Source: JBBRCX01 sp038204465 (GTDB lineage: Bacteria; Planctomycetota; Phycisphaerae; Tepidisphaerales; Tepidisphaeraceae). From it: a DNA stretch of 28,647 nucleotides. Every line of letters begins with the position of its first letter. The stretch's first letter is position 1. The stretch is from assembly GCA_038204465.1 (NCBI GenBank), contig JBBRCX010000062.1, positions 1 to 28,647 on the forward strand, read 5' to 3'. A program made the position numbers and the translations under genes. Positions 14,802-23,567 of this stretch are shown one piece after another. A model generated the notes under the pieces. It saw nothing but the letters and a program-made list of their open reading frames with translations, had not been told where the DNA came from and did not search any database.

Positions 14802-16757
14802 TCACACCGAGGCGCCGTTCCCATGCCACGACTCCCCCGCGCTCAGTCGCCGAAATCGCGCCAGCGCCGTAAGCGGGAAGTAGAGCCGGTACAGGTGATA
14901 CTTGAGGTAGAATACGCGCGGGAACCCGGTTCCTGTATAAAAATGCTCCTCCCACGCTCCATCCGCCGCCTGGTTCTCAATGAGCCATCGGATTGCCTTC
15001 GTTACCGCCGGATCGTCCGCGCCCGCCGCCGCCATCAGGCCCATCGCGCCCCAAGCGGTTTGTGAGGGCGTGCTCGCGCCCTGTCCCTTGCGGGTTGGAT
15101 CCTCGTAACTGTCGCACGATTCCCCCCAGCTTCCGTCGGGCTTCTGGCAACTTCGCAACCAGTTGGCGGCAGCCTGTACATAGGGCCGGTCCATCCGCTC
15201 ACCGACCGAGCGAAGGCCCGTCAGCACCTGCCAGGTGCCGTAGATGTAATTCACGCCCCATCGGCCGAACCAGCACCCCTCGGGCGTCTGCCGGCGCCGG
15301 ATGAACGCGATCCCCTTCTTCACGGCTCGATGCCCGGCGGTGATGCCGCAATGCCCGAAGCATTCGAACACCCGTCCCGTGATGTCCGGACAGCTCGGGT
15401 CCTGCATCGCGTTGTGATCGGCGAATGGGATGTGCTCCAGGATCGGCCGGTCGCGCGTGCGATCGAAAGCGGCCCAACCGCCGTCGTCATTCTGAAAGGC
15501 CAACAACCAGTCGAGCCCGCGCTTCACCGCCGCTTGCGCCGGCGGCCCGCCGACGCGCCGCAGGGCCATGCTCACCATCGCGGTGTCGTCGACGTCCGGG
15601 TAGTGAGGGTTCTCAAACTCGAAGAACCAACCGCCGGGCGCGACCTTCGGCACGTTTTTCCGCCAGTCCGATGCAACCCGGCACTCCTTCGCCAGCAGCC
15701 AGTCCGTCGTCCGCCGGGCGGCGTCCGAACCGCTTCCCAATCCTGACTCGGCCAGTGCATGCAGCGCAATCCCCGTATCCCACACCGGCGAGAGGCAAGG
15801 CTGGATCCGAATTTCGTCGCCTTCGCGGATGAAAAAGTCGTGCAGATGCGCGTGCGCCTTCGCGACCAACGGATGATCGTCCCGATAACCCAGCGCGCGG
15901 AAGACGATCAGGATGTAGACCATCGGCGGAAAGATCGCCCCCAATCCCTCCGAGCCTTCCATGTGCTCAATGAGCCATCGCTCCGCCTTGCGGAGCGCCT
16001 GCTTGCGAAACAGGTGCGCCGGCAGCGCGTGATATCGTTTCAATACCGAGTCGATCAGCAGGAAGATCTCGCGCCAGCTTTTTGGCAGGCCCTCCAGCGG
16101 GCGGATCGGACGTTCGCCGCCGGTGAAGAGCTCATCGATTCGCTGCTCGGGCCGCAGCTTCCGCACCGGACGCAGCGTGCTGACGATCGCCAGCGGCAGG
16201 ATCATCGTCCGCGTCCACGCCGATACTGCATATAGATTGAAGTATGCCCAGCGCGGCAGGCAGACGATCTCCGGCGGAATGTTGGGGCAGGCCTCGTACG
16301 GGATCTGCCCGAGGGCTGCGAGATAGAAATTGGAAAAGCTGTTGCATTGCTCCGCGCCGCCGAGCCGGATGCACGCCTCGCGCCCCGCGCGCATGTGCGG
16401 GCTTTGCGGATCATCCCCCATCAGCTTGAGCGCGAAATACGCCTTCACGCTTCCGGACAGATCGCTCGCCCCGCCGGGATACATGCTCCAGCCGCCGTCC
16501 GCCTGCTGAAGGCTTCGCAGGTAGTTGGCGATGAGCGGCAGCTCGGGGTCATCTTCCTGCTCGAGGATGAATTTGAGCAGAAGGTATTCCGACTCCAGGA
16601 TGCTGTCTCCCTGAAGCTCGCCTACCCAATAGCCTGCCGGCCCCTGCTTCGCCAGCAGCGCCGCCATCGCCCGGTCGACCGCCGTCGTGAGTCCCGCCTG
16701 CTCCCCATCGGCGTCGCGCAGCGGTGGCTCCGGAAGAGTCCGATAAACGGTCGCCAT
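14802..16757 (-). CDS. shc: Squalene-hopene cyclase
   Basis: Read from the ATG at 16757 this 651-residue enzyme cyclises squalene to hopene/hopanol in one step at the membrane. The catalytic acid motif DVDDTA falls at residues 388-393. Repeated QW motifs are clear, including QQADGGW (about 84-90), FQNDDGGWAAF, QTPEGCWFGRWG, QKPDGSWGE and QAADGAWEE. The GRWGVNYIYGTW segment and the C-terminal FPRVFYLKYHLYRLYFPL are typical of bacterial cyclases. A TTG at 16802 preceded by GGGA could add 15 residues. The gene is convergent with the hpnH unit and divergent from hpnO. It is intact and of usual length. Plant-type or sterol cyclases are excluded by the DVDD (not DCTAE) motif. Confidence 0.96.
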   Translation of the reverse strand: MATVYRTLPEPPLRDADGEQAGLTTAVDRAMAALLAKQGPAGYWVGELQGDSILESEYLLLKFILEQEDDPELPLIANYLRSLQQADGGWSMYPGGASDLSGSVKAYFALKLMGDDPQSPHMRAGREACIRLGGAEQCNSFSNFYLAALGQIPYEACPNIPPEIVCLPRWAYFNLYAVSAWTRTMILPLAIVSTLRPVRKLRPEQRIDELFTGGERPIRPLEGLPKSWREIFLLIDSVLKRYHALPAHLFRKQALRKAERWLIEHMEGSEGLGAIFPPMVYILIVFRALGYRDDHPLVAKAHAHLHDFFIREGDEIRIQPCLSPVWDTGIALHALAESGLGSGSDAARRTTDWLLAKECRVASDWRKNVPKVAPGGWFFEFENPHYPDVDDTAMVSMALRRVGGPPAQAAVKRGLDWLLAFQNDDGGWAAFDRTRDRPILEHIPFADHNAMQDPSCPDITGRVFECFGHCGITAGHRAVKKGIAFIRRRQTPEGCWFGRWGVNYIYGTWQVLTGLRSVGERMDRPYVQAAANWLRSCQKPDGSWGESCDSYEDPTRKGQGASTPSQTAWGAMGLMAAAGADDPAVTKAIRWLIENQAADGAWEEHFYTGTGFPRVFYLKYHLYRLYFPLTALARFRRLSAGESWHGNGASV

Positions 16758-16900
16758 CGAGCTCGAAGTGCGCCCGGAGATGTGGCTGGTTGTGGTCGTC
16801 AACTCATTCCCATTGCCCGATTCGCCGCGATACCTTAGCGATTCGCGCCGTACTTGGCTAACGCCTGCTCAAAAGCAATACCGACACCGCCCGCGCCCGC

Positions 16901-16906
16901 TATAAT
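16901..16906 (+). promoter_or_regulatory. Candidate -10 box of hpnO
   Basis: A perfect TATAAT lies 52 bases before the hpnO ATG in the shc/hpnO divergent gap. The closest -35-like hexamer, CCGACA at 16881, is only 14 bases away, so the promoter is incomplete by consensus. Confidence 0.4.
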
Positions 16907-16957
16907 GCCCCATCCTTCACCGGGACCCTTGGCCCGGAGATCCTAAAGGCGCTCCGC

Positions 16958-18343
16958 ATGCACCATGACTTTTTTGCCTGGCTTCAGCAGCACGAAGGGC
17001 GTCAATACGACCTTCACCACAAGCACATCAACCCGTCATTCGTGAAGATGCTGCGCACCATCGGCTTCGACAAGGGCTACGTCCGCGGCGAAGGCTGCTA
17101 TCTCTGGGACGCCGCCGGAAACAAGTATCTCGATCTGCTTACCGGCTGGGGCGTCTTCGCATTGGGCCGGAACCACCCGAAGGTGAAGGCGATCCTCCAG
17201 CAGATCATGGGCCGCGACTTGCCCAACCTCGTCCGCATGGACTGCAGCCTGCTCAGCGGCCTGGTCGCCGAGTCGCTGACGCGCCACACCTCCGAAGGCC
17301 TCAGCCGCGTCTTCTTCACCAACAGCGGCACTGAAACCGTCGAAGGCGCATTGAAGTTCGCCCGCTGTGCAACCGGGCGGCAGAAGATTGTCTACTGCGA
17401 CCACGCCTTTCACGGCCTCACCGGAGGCTCGCTCTCGGTCAACGGCGCCGATTTCTTCCGCGAGCGCTTCGGTGAATTCACTCCCGGCACGCAGAAGATT
17501 CCGTTCAACGACATCGCCGCGCTCGAAGAGTCGCTGGCCGGCCGCGACGTCGCCGGATTTATCGTGGAGCCCATCCAGGGCAAGAGCTGTGAAGTGCTTG
17601 AAGACGGGTACCTCGCCGAAGCACAGCGCCTCTGCCGCAGGGCTGGCACACTCCTGATTGTCGACGAAGTGCAGTGCGGCCTGGGCCGCAGCGGAAAGTG
17701 GTTCGCTTATCAGCACTGGCCTGATGTGGAGCCCGACATCCTCTGCGTTGCCAAGGCGCTATCCGGCGGCTACGTCCCCGTCGGCGCCGTGGTGACGCGC
17801 CCGAAGATCATGGACTGCGTCTTCGATTCCATGGAGCGCTGCGTCGTGCACTCCAACACGTTCGGCCAGAACGACATGGCCATGGCCGCCGCCCTCGCGA
17901 GCCTCTACGTCATTGAAGAGGACAAGCTGGTCGAGAACGCCGCTGCGATGGGCGAGTACGCAATGACCCGCCTGAAAGAAATCGCCGTCGATTGCCCCTT
18001 CGTCGCGGCGGTGCGCGGCAAAGGGCTCATGTTCGGCATCGACTTCGCCCGTCCGGAGTCATCGTTCAAGCTGAAGATGGCCTGGGACATGCTGCACAGG
18101 CTCAACTTTGGCGTCTTCGGGCAGATGATCGTCGTGCCCCTGCTGCAGAAGCACCGGATCCTCACCCAGGTCGCCGGCTACCACACAGAGGTGATCAAGT
18201 TCCTCCCGCCGATCACGATCACCAAAGAGGACATCGACTGGTTCCTCGCCGCCATGCAGGCTGTGCTGGCCGACAGCATGCGCTTCCCCGGCGCCGCCTG
18301 GGACACCGTTTCCGGCCTGGCCAAACGGGCCGTCCGCGCCTAG
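16958..18343 (+). CDS. hpnO: Class III PLP aminotransferase of hopanoid synthesis (HpnO-like)
   Basis: The 461-residue protein is a class III (ornithine/acetylornithine-type) aminotransferase. It has the phosphate-binding NSGTETVEGALKFAR near 118-132, IVDEVQCGLGRSG with the PLP-ring Asp near 234, and the Schiff-base lysine Lys266 in AKALSGGYVPVG. Unlike acetylornithine enzymes it has a long N-terminal region (residues 1-50, HHKHINPSFVKMLRTIGFDK) that is typical of HpnO and related lipid-linked enzymes. HpnO transaminates the ribosyl-hopane-derived side chain to give aminobacteriohopanetriol. Position between shc and hpnN supports this role. No transmembrane segment is present. A related amino-donor specificity outside hopanoids cannot be ruled out by sequence alone. 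Confidence 0.88.
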   Translation: MHHDFFAWLQQHEGRQYDLHHKHINPSFVKMLRTIGFDKGYVRGEGCYLWDAAGNKYLDLLTGWGVFALGRNHPKVKAILQQIMGRDLPNLVRMDCSLLSGLVAESLTRHTSEGLSRVFFTNSGTETVEGALKFARCATGRQKIVYCDHAFHGLTGGSLSVNGADFFRERFGEFTPGTQKIPFNDIAALEESLAGRDVAGFIVEPIQGKSCEVLEDGYLAEAQRLCRRAGTLLIVDEVQCGLGRSGKWFAYQHWPDVEPDILCVAKALSGGYVPVGAVVTRPKIMDCVFDSMERCVVHSNTFGQNDMAMAAALASLYVIEEDKLVENAAAMGEYAMTRLKEIAVDCPFVAAVRGKGLMFGIDFARPESSFKLKMAWDMLHRLNFGVFGQMIVVPLLQKHRILTQVAGYHTEVIKFLPPITITKEDIDWFLAAMQAVLADSMRFPGAAWDTVSGLAKRAVRA

Positions 18344-18432
18344 TGTGCTCCAAGAAACAGGCACAGAGTCACGAAAGAGAGCAAGGAGAATTTTCTGATC
18401 TCGGCGATCGATGCATTCTCACCTGATTCGCG

Positions 18433-18495
18433 TCTTCGCGTCTTGCGTCCTCGCGTCTTCGTGTCCTCGCGTCTTCGTGCCTTCGTGCCTTCGTG
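18433..18495. repeat. Degenerate octamer tandem array upstream of hpnN
   Basis: Eight head-to-tail copies of an 8-base unit (variants TCTTCGTG, TCCTCGCG, CCTTCGTG and TCTTCGCG; one copy is 7 bases, TCTTGCG) fill 63 bases ending 19 bases before the hpnN start. The plus strand is pyrimidine-rich. The preceding stretch (about 18352-18400) contains CACAGAGTCACGAAAGAGAG. From memory, both resemble interspersed intergenic repeats seen in several bacterial phyla. Confidence 0.8.
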
Positions 18496-18513
18496 TTGTA
18501 ATCTTCTCTCCGT

Positions 18514-21276
18514 ATGAGCGGCCGAGCCGACGGATTCATTCAGCGGCGGGTGTTGCACGGCGTGCTTAGGGTCGTCAGCCACCCGAAGTCTACGCTCTTC
18601 ATCGCCGCCGTCTTTCTCGCCGCCGCCGTTTTCCTCGCCGCGTCACGCCTCGACATCTCCACCGACCAGAACAAGCTCTTCTCCTCTGATGTTAAATTCT
18701 TCCGCGATTATCTCAGCTTCATCGAAAAGTTTCCGGAGAACGAAGCCGTCTACATCGTCGTCGAGTCGGCGGATGCGAAGCACGTCCCGCCGGTGAAAGA
18801 ATGGACCACGCTGGCGGATGCCATCACACAGCGCCTGGCAGGCATGCCGCAGTTCGTCAAGTCCGTCGACAGCAAGGTGCCCCTCGAAAAGCTCGGCGCG
18901 CAAGGCCTGTATTTTGAGAAACCCAAACGCGTGAAGCAGACCATCGAGGACTCCAGGCGCTTCGTGCCGCTGGTAAAACTCTGGGCCGAGAAACCCAACT
19001 TCCTCACCGGCCTGCTCGGCACGACGCCCCTCGAGCGATTCCTCGCCGGCCTGAACACACAACCGCCCGATGCCGAGACTGCTCGCTTCGTTCGACTACT
19101 GGCGGATTCCTGGGTGCAAGCGCTGGAGCACCCCGGTGCTCCGTTTGAGGCGGGCACGACCCTCCCCGATCTCGCCTCGCTCGACGCCACCGATCCGTCG
19201 AGACTCGGGTACTACTACGTCCGCGACGAAACAGACCACTCGCGCCATATGTTGCTCGTGCGCGTTTATGAGAAACGCGACTTCACCTCCCTCACCGCCA
19301 TCTCCGAAACCATCGAGGCGATCCGCGCGGCCACGCGCGAGGTGGCCAAGCCGTTCCCTGAGTTCGCGGTGCACGTCACGGGCCGGCCGGCGCTCGAAGC
19401 CGATGAGATGCGCACTACCGACCGCGATACCCAGCGTGCCGAGATCGCCGCTTTGATCGTCATCTTCATCGGCATGGCGCTGATGCTTCGCTCCCTCTGG
19501 CTTGCCCTCGCCGCCGAGATCTGCCTCGCCGTCGGCATCGGCTGGACCTTCGGTTGGGCCACCATCGCCCGCGGCGAGTTGAACCTGCTCTCGCTGGTCT
19601 TCCTGATCGCGCTCATCGGGATCGGGATGGATTACCTGATCCAGATCCTCTTCGCCTACCAGCGCGAAGCACGTCGCTATGCGCGACCGCAGGCAATCTG
19701 GACGCGCGTCTTTCGCTTTACCGGCCCACCGATCTCCACCGCCTGCCTCGGCGCCGCCGGGGCTTTCTTCGTCTCACTCTTTACCGACTTCCAGGGCGCT
19801 GCCGACCTCGGCGTCATCGCCGGCGGCGGCCTGCTGTTGTGCCTCGTCTCGGGCTACACCGTGTTGCCCGCCCTGCTCGTGCTCTTCCCCAGCAAGCATG
19901 AACCGCTTGCGGCCACCGAGCGTTACGAAGACACTCCGCCCGCGGCAAACGCCGGCGCTCGGTGGCTGCTTCTCCCGGCCTGCTGGGTCGTGCTTCTCGC
20001 TCTGGGAATCCCCCACGCCGGACGGACCTACTTCAATCCGAACCTGCTCGACCTGCAGTCGCAGGATCTGGAATCCGTGAAAATGGTTCGCAAGCTGCAG
20101 ACGTGGTCCGCCGTCGTCCTCTCACCGGACCTGAGCATGCTGCGCAAGGTCCGCGACGCCCTGCACGGCGCATCCACCATCGGATCGACGGAAAGCATCC
20201 TTGACGCTTATGACAACGAAGCGTGGCTGCAGGAAAACAAGGGTGAACTGCCTGCGATCCAGTGGGCGCAGCCCGATCCGCCCAAGCCCGGAGATCTGGG
20301 TCGTCTCGCCGCCAAATCTAGTGCCCTGGCCGATCACTTCGCGCCCCAGGCCCCGGATTCCTCAACGCAGCCTTACGGGCCTGCCGCAGATTCGTTGCGG
20401 CGGTTCGCCAATCTTCTATCGAGCGCTGAATCAGATGCGGAAAAGCAGGAATTCGCTTCACGCCTCGCGGCCTGGCAGCAGGCCTTCGTCGCCCAGCTCC
20501 GCGAATTGATGTACCAGCTCTCGCCTCCACCGCTCGACGTCGGCAAGCTGCCGCGAGAGCTGCGCAGCCACTTCATCAGCGACGACGGCTGCTACGCGCT
20601 TTACCTCTACCCAAAAAAGGACCTGTGGGTGCGGCAGCACCTGCGCGAGTTCGTGAGGGAAGTAGAGTCGCGCACCGCAAAAGTCCCGGGCAGTCCAGCC
20701 GTCACCGGAATCGCCTCCAACATCTACCACTCCACCGCTTCGATCGAAAAGTCCTTCTACAAAGCCACCGCCTACGCACTGGGGCTGATCTTTGTTCTGG
20801 TCCTGCTCGATTTACGTAAACTCGGGCAGACACTGCTGGCAGTAAGCGTACTCGCCTTCGGCTTGCCGATGCTGGTTGCATTGATGGGGCTGTTCAACAT
20901 CAGTTGGAACTTCGCCAACTTCTTCGCGCTGCCGATCCTGATCGGCGCGGGCCACGAGTACGGCGTCTTTATGATCCACCGCTATCGCGAAGCCGCCCGA
21001 CATCCGCGCCGCGTCTGGGGACGCTGGGATGTCAGCGACCGCGCCCTGCTGCTGTGCGCGTTCGTCACCTCCAGCAGCTTTGCGTTCTTCTGGGCGCTGG
21101 GGCATCACGAAGGGCTCAAGAGCCTTGGGCTGATCATGGCCCTGGGCAGCGTTTGCATTTACCTCGCGACGCTCGCCGTGCTGCGCCCCCTGCTGCTCTG
21201 GCGCCTGCAGCGCCGTGGCGCTACAACCAGTAGCCCTATCGTCGAGCCAGCAGCCGGGCCGGCCACTGCGGCGTAA
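18514..21276 (+). CDS. hpnN: Hopanoid transporter HpnN (RND/MMPL superfamily)
   Basis: The 920-residue membrane protein has the two-fold RND plan. TM1 is near residues 28-45, and a periplasmic domain follows at about 50-300. A first helix bundle at 308-460 contains GIGMDYLIQ near 369, and a second periplasmic domain covers about 515-745. The final bundle from about 750 to 905 contains GAGHEYGVFMIHRYREA near 810. The paired GIGMDY/GAGHEY segments are characteristic of HpnN, which moves hopanoids from the inner to the outer membrane. It lies 170 bp after hpnO on the same strand, with the octamer array in the gap, and no strong ribosome site is seen. Its last 41 bases overlap the end of hpnE on the opposite strand. 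Confidence 0.92.
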   Translation: MSGRADGFIQRRVLHGVLRVVSHPKSTLFIAAVFLAAAVFLAASRLDISTDQNKLFSSDVKFFRDYLSFIEKFPENEAVYIVVESADAKHVPPVKEWTTLADAITQRLAGMPQFVKSVDSKVPLEKLGAQGLYFEKPKRVKQTIEDSRRFVPLVKLWAEKPNFLTGLLGTTPLERFLAGLNTQPPDAETARFVRLLADSWVQALEHPGAPFEAGTTLPDLASLDATDPSRLGYYYVRDETDHSRHMLLVRVYEKRDFTSLTAISETIEAIRAATREVAKPFPEFAVHVTGRPALEADEMRTTDRDTQRAEIAALIVIFIGMALMLRSLWLALAAEICLAVGIGWTFGWATIARGELNLLSLVFLIALIGIGMDYLIQILFAYQREARRYARPQAIWTRVFRFTGPPISTACLGAAGAFFVSLFTDFQGAADLGVIAGGGLLLCLVSGYTVLPALLVLFPSKHEPLAATERYEDTPPAANAGARWLLLPACWVVLLALGIPHAGRTYFNPNLLDLQSQDLESVKMVRKLQTWSAVVLSPDLSMLRKVRDALHGASTIGSTESILDAYDNEAWLQENKGELPAIQWAQPDPPKPGDLGRLAAKSSALADHFAPQAPDSSTQPYGPAADSLRRFANLLSSAESDAEKQEFASRLAAWQQAFVAQLRELMYQLSPPPLDVGKLPRELRSHFISDDGCYALYLYPKKDLWVRQHLREFVREVESRTAKVPGSPAVTGIASNIYHSTASIEKSFYKATAYALGLIFVLVLLDLRKLGQTLLAVSVLAFGLPMLVALMGLFNISWNFANFFALPILIGAGHEYGVFMIHRYREAARHPRRVWGRWDVSDRALLLCAFVTSSSFAFFWALGHHEGLKSLGLIMALGSVCIYLATLAVLRPLLLWRLQRRGATTSSPIVEPAAGPATAA

Positions 21277-22669
21277 GATCCTCTACCACAAACCGCCTCG
21301 GCCCCGCGCCCCCCGGCTTGAGCTGATCCAGCACCGACTCCGCAGCCAGATATCCGCTGCGCACCGCGCCCTCCATCGTCGAAGGCCAACCCGTCTGTGT
21401 GTAATCGCCCGCGAGGAACAGGTTCCGGACACCGCCCCGCGGTGGAGGCGACTGCCCCGGCCGGTATCGGTCCACGCCCGGCAAAGGCGAGAACGTCGCC
21501 CGCTTCTCCACCACAATGACATCGCGCACCAATTTCGCGCGCTTCGCGCCCGGGAAAGCCCGGCGCAGCTGCGACACGAATTGCCGCAGGCACTGTTCCC
21601 TCGGCTGATTCACCCACTGCCGCGCCGCGCTGATCACGCCGTGCACCGCTCGCCCCTGTGCGTCTTTGCGAAACACCCATTGCAATGGGCCGTTCAACAG
21701 GGCCGCGTGCGTCTGGCTCATCACCGGCCGATCGAACCACAGGTGCGCCCCCAGGATCGGGCTGCTCTGCAGGTGGTCCAATCCGTCAAAACGCCCGTCG
21801 CGCCGCGCCAGCTCCACAGGCACCCATCGCTGAGCGGCGTGGTAATTCGTCGCCAGGACAACGATGTCCGCCGGCAGCACTTCCCCCGATTGGAGCTGCA
21901 CTCCACCTGCACGGTCCTGATCGAAACGCAGCTCCGCGACGCGCGTGCCCAGGCGAACGTCGCGGCACGGCAGCGACGCGTACAAGCGCCCGAGCGGGCA
22001 ATCCGGAAGCCCGATCAGGTAACCGGTCGAGTTCGCGAGCAGCGCGGCCTGGAACACCTGGATGGCATACGATGCACTCACATCGCGGCAGTTCTCGTTC
22101 AGCGCCCCGGTAAGAATCGGGTCGTACAGCTTTCGGACCGCCCCTTCCGGCTGAGCGTTCTCATCGAGCCACTGTCCGAAGGAGATATCAGCCAGCCCAA
22201 GCCGCCCGCCGCCTCCAAGCCGCATCATCGCCAACATCGCACGCGATATTGCAACGCGCTCCAGCGGAGTCAGCGCAGCGAATCGCGCCATCGATGAGGC
22301 CAGGTGAAATGGGGCGGGCAGCCGCTTGGTGCCCCGCAGCTCATATCCGTGTCCGTGACCGTCCAGGAAGTGAAGTGTCGACTCAAAGCGGATGAGCTCC
22401 GAAACGCCCAGCCGGCGATAGAAATCGATCAGGTTCGTGCAGCAGCCCAGCAGGACGTGTTGGCAGTTATCCAGCTCTTCGCCGCTCTTCGGATCTTCAA
22501 AGGATCCCGCGCGGCCCCCGAGGTGCCGCGTCGCCTCCAGGAGCATCACGTCGACGCCCGCGGCTTCAAGCGCCACCGCGGCCGCCATCCCCGCGAGCCC
22601 CCCGCCCACGACGATGACGCGCGGCGTGCCCGCACTCCCTGGTGCTTGATCGGCCGGCACGACGCTCAC
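21236..22669 (-). CDS. hpnE: Hydroxysqualene dehydroxylase HpnE
   Basis: The 477-residue flavoprotein starts at GTG. It has the FAD dinucleotide motif VVGGGLAGMAAA at about 20-31, followed by LLEATRHLGGRAGSF, the phytoene-desaturase/amine-oxidase-type continuation. The C-terminal FAD segment is LFLAGDYTQTGWPSTMEGAV. HpnE reduces hydroxysqualene to squalene with FADH2, the third of the HpnCDE steps. The start lies four bases after the hpnD stop, so hpnC-hpnD-hpnE is a tight operon read leftward. The 3' end overlaps hpnN by 41 bases in convergent orientation. A carotenoid desaturase is less likely because the gene directly follows hpnC and hpnD. Confidence 0.93.
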   Translation of the reverse strand: MSVVPADQAPGSAGTPRVIVVGGGLAGMAAAVALEAAGVDVMLLEATRHLGGRAGSFEDPKSGEELDNCQHVLLGCCTNLIDFYRRLGVSELIRFESTLHFLDGHGHGYELRGTKRLPAPFHLASSMARFAALTPLERVAISRAMLAMMRLGGGGRLGLADISFGQWLDENAQPEGAVRKLYDPILTGALNENCRDVSASYAIQVFQAALLANSTGYLIGLPDCPLGRLYASLPCRDVRLGTRVAELRFDQDRAGGVQLQSGEVLPADIVVLATNYHAAQRWVPVELARRDGRFDGLDHLQSSPILGAHLWFDRPVMSQTHAALLNGPLQWVFRKDAQGRAVHGVISAARQWVNQPREQCLRQFVSQLRRAFPGAKRAKLVRDVIVVEKRATFSPLPGVDRYRPGQSPPPRGGVRNLFLAGDYTQTGWPSTMEGAVRSGYLAAESVLDQLKPGGAGPRRFVVEDLTPQWPARLLARR

Positions 22670-22673
22670 GGCT

Positions 22674-23567
22674 TCACCTCGCCCGCGACGCCCGCCAACC
22701 GATGCGCAGCTTGGAGAACAGCGACAGCGAAACGCGCTCGCGCAATACCCGTTCCGGCTCGCATGCCACCTTCTTCAGCAGTTGACGGTAGATCTCCGTC
22801 ATCGCGATCAGGGTCGGCCGGCTGTCACGCTCGATACGCGCCTCCAGCCCCTGGGACTTGTCATAAAACGCTTCGGCGCGGGCAATCTGGAAACGCATCA
22901 ACTCCTGGAAGTTTTTTCCGCCCCGCCCGGACCGCAGGTCGTCGACCGAGACGTTCATCGCCGCCAGCTCCTCCTGCGGCAAATACGTCCTGTCCAGCGT
23001 CGCGTCTTCGCGCAGGTCGCGCAGGATGTTGGTCAGCTGGAAGGCCACTCCTCGATCGACCGCCAGGGCCTCGGTCTGTGCGCCCCCCTCAAAACCCCAT
23101 ACAAAAATGCTCGCCAGGCCTACTACGCCGGCCACGCGGTAACAGTAATCGTGAAGCTGTCCGAAGGTGTCGAACCGAACCGCCTCGAGGTCCTGCCGCT
23201 GCCCCGCGATCACCTCGTCGAAGATCCGGTGCGGCAGGCGGTGCCGCTGCGCCATGTCGGAAAACGCCGGCCATACTTCGTGCCCCTCAATCGTTAACGC
23301 ATCGCCGGCCAGCGCCTCGCGCGTCTGCAGCCGCCACGCTTCCAGATCGGCGGTTCGCTGCGCGGTGCTGCGCCCATCCTCCTCGTCGGCGATGTCGTCA
23401 ACCAGGCGCATGTACGCGTACAGCGCGAACATCGCGGAGCGCTTGGGCTCCGGCAGCAGCTTCAGTCCATAATAGAAGTTTCGCGCGCGCGAGCGGGTGA
23501 GCTGCTCGCAATAGACCCTCGAACGCGCCAGGCTGACGCCGCGGAAGGGAGCGACAATCACACTCAT
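22674..23567 (-). CDS. hpnD: Presqualene diphosphate synthase HpnD
   Basis: Read from the ATG at 23567 this is a 297-residue member of the squalene/phytoene synthase family. The first Asp-rich motif is VDDIADEED (Asp57, Asp58, Asp61) and the second is NILRDLREDA. Both bind Mg2+-diphosphate. HpnD joins two farnesyl diphosphates into presqualene diphosphate. The ATG overlaps the hpnC stop in the classic ATGA arrangement, which is why the longer frame from 23678, lying inside hpnC, is rejected. The next gene, hpnE, starts four bases after the stop. HpnD and HpnC were told apart by HpnD-like features (YCEQLTRSRARNFYYGLKLL) and gene order. Confidence 0.93.
   Translation of the reverse strand: MSVIVAPFRGVSLARSRVYCEQLTRSRARNFYYGLKLLPEPKRSAMFALYAYMRLVDDIADEEDGRSTAQRTADLEAWRLQTREALAGDALTIEGHEVWPAFSDMAQRHRLPHRIFDEVIAGQRQDLEAVRFDTFGQLHDYCYRVAGVVGLASIFVWGFEGGAQTEALAVDRGVAFQLTNILRDLREDATLDRTYLPQEELAAMNVSVDDLRSGRGGKNFQELMRFQIARAEAFYDKSQGLEARIERDSRPTLIAMTEIYRQLLKKVACEPERVLRERVSLSLFSKLRIGWRASRAR

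Noticed and set aside
14155..14955. 266-codon minus-strand frame across the 142-residue gene and the shc end
   Set aside because: It would overlap the ends of hpnH and shc, and has no recognisable domain. The plus-strand frame has a better start position and protein-like composition.
18433..18495. CRISPR array
   Set aside because: Units are 8 bases, contiguous and degenerate, with no spacers and no cas genes nearby.
22304..23500. 398-codon plus-strand frame opposite hpnE and hpnD
   Set aside because: It spans two confident genes in antisense and is Arg/Pro/Ala-rich without motifs.
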